This document shows positions 5,538-6,533 of a DNA stretch of 6,533 nt, piece by piece. This DNA comes from Candidatus Woesearchaeota archaeon (GTDB taxonomy: Archaea; Nanobdellota; Nanobdellia; Woesearchaeales; GW2011-AR9). The position numbers were made by a program, and so were the translations under genes. The stretch spans positions 1-6,533 of the forward strand of contig JACPCC010000048.1 in NCBI GenBank assembly GCA_016179995.1, read 5' to 3'. The notes under the pieces are model-generated. The model worked only from the letters and a program-made list of their open reading frames with translations, was not told where the DNA came from and did no database searches. The stretch's first letter is position 1. The number at the start of each line of letters is the position of its first letter.

Positions 5538-6533
5538 ATGGTGGATGTTAAATTTAAAAGGATTAATGTTAATGTTCTTATTTCTACTTTAATCGTTATT
5601 TTAGTTTTATTTTCTTTAGTTTCCTGTGCTACGGAAAAATCAAAAGATACTTCAAATTCTAATCAATTGCCAGAAAAATCTACAGCTTCAACTAAATCTA
5701 CCACTTCAACTAAATCTACCACTCCAACTATTGTTGGTTATCAAAAACCAAGTACTCCAACTAATTCAGAGGTAATAGAACCTAGTAATCCTACTACAAC
5801 TTCTTCAACAACAACTTCATCAGATTCAACAACACCAATTCCAGCATCCTCGACTACACCTATTGCCACAACTACTTCAACTACTACTTCTTCATCCACT
5901 ACTTCAACTACTACTTCTTCCACTACTGTAACTCCAATTACTTCCAATTCCATTCCTAAAGATACTTATGCTCTATTCTACACTACTAGTTTAAGCAGTT
6001 TACAAGAGAACTTGCCGGTCCAAGTGCAGTATACGGACATAGAAGGCGGCGGTTATGCAACTAATATTCGCTGGGAGAGTAGCACAAGTGCGGTAGTAAA
6101 ATATATGCCAGAAATTGATCGCGTAGATTTGATGAAGAAAGGCAGTTCATCTTCTTGGAGCCAGAATGTAATGTATCCATTTACGACTGCTGGAAGATTT
6201 TTTGTTTTAAGAGACTGGGGTTCTGATTGGAATATCAAGAATAACCAATGGACTTTAACTGAAATAAATCCAACAAATGGTGTGGTGATTCAAGAAACAG
6301 GATTTAATGCTGATTCATTTGGAATAATTGGAAATAAGATTTATCTATCTACCGGTCGAACAACTGATTTTTATGGAAGAATTACTAGTTACGGTAGTTT
6401 AAAAGTAATGGATTTGGGAGAATCTTCAAGTTATTATGCTCGAGAATTGATTAGGTATACTGAAGATAATCCTGCAGGAACTTTATATGGTGCAGGCAAT
6501 GGTTTATTTTCTTTAGTTTGGACTTATGTGGAT
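5538..6533 (+). CDS. Secreted Ser/Thr-rich lipoprotein, 5' part (runs off window end)
   Basis: The frame is open for 332 codons from the ATG to the last base, so the C-terminus is missing. Residues 1-13 are a basic n-region, 14-29 a hydrophobic core, and LVSC at 27-30 is a good lipobox. C30 would be the lipidated, cleaved N-terminus, anchoring the protein on the outer face of the membrane. Residues about 31-138 are a Ser/Thr/Pro-rich linker, probably extended and perhaps O-glycosylated, built partly from DNA tandem repeats. From about 141 a folded, Tyr/Trp/Gly-rich beta domain begins. Segments such as FGIIGNKIYLSTG and GSLKVMDLG resemble beta-propeller blades, but this is only a suggestion. 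No enzyme motif is seen and I do not recognise the family. The start is set by the signal peptide and the TATA distance. It is transcribed in the topA direction with its own promoter. Confidence 0.85.
   Translation, partial: MVDVKFKRINVNVLISTLIVILVLFSLVSCATEKSKDTSNSNQLPEKSTASTKSTTSTKSTTPTIVGYQKPSTPTNSEVIEPSNPTTTSSTTTSSDSTTPIPASSTTPIATTTSTTTSSSTTSTTTSSTTVTPITSNSIPKDTYALFYTTSLSSLQENLPVQVQYTDIEGGGYATNIRWESSTSAVVKYMPEIDRVDLMKKGSSSSWSQNVMYPFTTAGRFFVLRDWGSDWNIKNNQWTLTEINPTNGVVIQETGFNADSFGIIGNKIYLSTGRTTDFYGRITSYGSLKVMDLGESSSYYARELIRYTEDNPAGTLYGAGNGLFSLVWTYVD
5688..5723 (+). repeat. Two perfect 18-bp tandem repeats in the linker
   Basis: TCAACTAAATCTACCACT occurs twice back to back (5688-5705, 5706-5723), encoding STKSTT twice. 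A degenerate third unit (AAATCTACAGCT) lies just upstream. The period is a multiple of three, so copy-number change would alter linker length without a frameshift. Confidence 0.9.
5871..5924 (+). repeat. Two 27-bp tandem repeats in the linker
   Basis: Units 5871-5897 and 5898-5924 share their first 23 bp exactly and then diverge. They encode nine-residue Thr/Ser units, TTSTTTSSS then TTSTTTSST. Like the 18-bp repeat upstream, the period keeps the frame. Perfect nucleotide identity with almost no codon drift points to recent duplication. Confidence 0.85.

Noticed and set aside
5741..5953. Minus-strand frame encoding a Val/Glu-rich repeat protein
   Set aside because: It is the complement of the Ser/Thr codon repeats in the lipoprotein linker. 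The plus-strand frame is continuous with a signal peptide and folded domain.
1..6533. CRISPR array, tRNA or rRNA genes
   Set aside because: No regularly spaced repeats with unique spacers, no cloverleaf with T-loop GTTC-type core, and no rRNA-like sequence were seen on either strand.

Overview
The window reads as part of an archaeal chromosome, moderately AT-rich and gene-dense. Three of its genes have a TATA box (TTTATATA or TATATA) centred about 27 to 31 bp upstream of the ATG, with no Shine-Dalgarno in that space. This is the classic archaeal leaderless arrangement. The type IA topoisomerase has the archaeal-style Toprim sequence DYDVEGE and three C-terminal zinc ribbons. A DPANN-like or otherwise uncultivated euryarchaeal lineage is plausible, but that is inference; nothing here fixes the taxon.

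Layout. At 2-961 (+) is the C-terminal part of arginyl-tRNA synthetase, whose 5' part lies outside the window, followed by a T-run terminator. At 1068-2050 (+) is a two-gene MNT-HEPN cassette. The first protein is a winged-helix plus minimal nucleotidyltransferase fusion. The second is a HEPN protein overlapping it by 4 bp. A 10-bp-phased array of TTAAC motifs sits over the predicted transcription start. Convergent to the cassette, at 2078-2512 (-), is an unrecognised small basic protein with its own leaderless promoter. The 2522-2887 gap holds that promoter and a coding-like but interrupted minus-strand reading frame, probably a decayed gene. At 2888-5284 (+) is a complete type IA DNA topoisomerase. 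At 5292-5502 is a 9-bp direct repeat enclosing a roughly 190-bp imperfect fold-back, which looks like an undescribed MITE-like element inserted between topA and the next promoter. At 5538-6533 (+) is the 5' part of a surface lipoprotein with a lipobox, a long Ser/Thr linker made partly of DNA tandem repeats, and a beta-rich C-terminal domain that runs off the window.

How it fits together. Two housekeeping genes (argS, topA) flank a short accessory island that holds the toxin-antitoxin-like pair, an orphan gene and gene debris. The pair is atypical: the HEPN protein has Tyr where the RNase His is expected, and the nucleotidyltransferase has Asn where the third catalytic Asp would normally fall. 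It also carries its own DNA-binding domain next to a phased operator-like array, which suggests a self-regulated unit. The two observations most worth following are the MITE-like element with its target duplication and this divergent HTH-MNT/HEPN pair.
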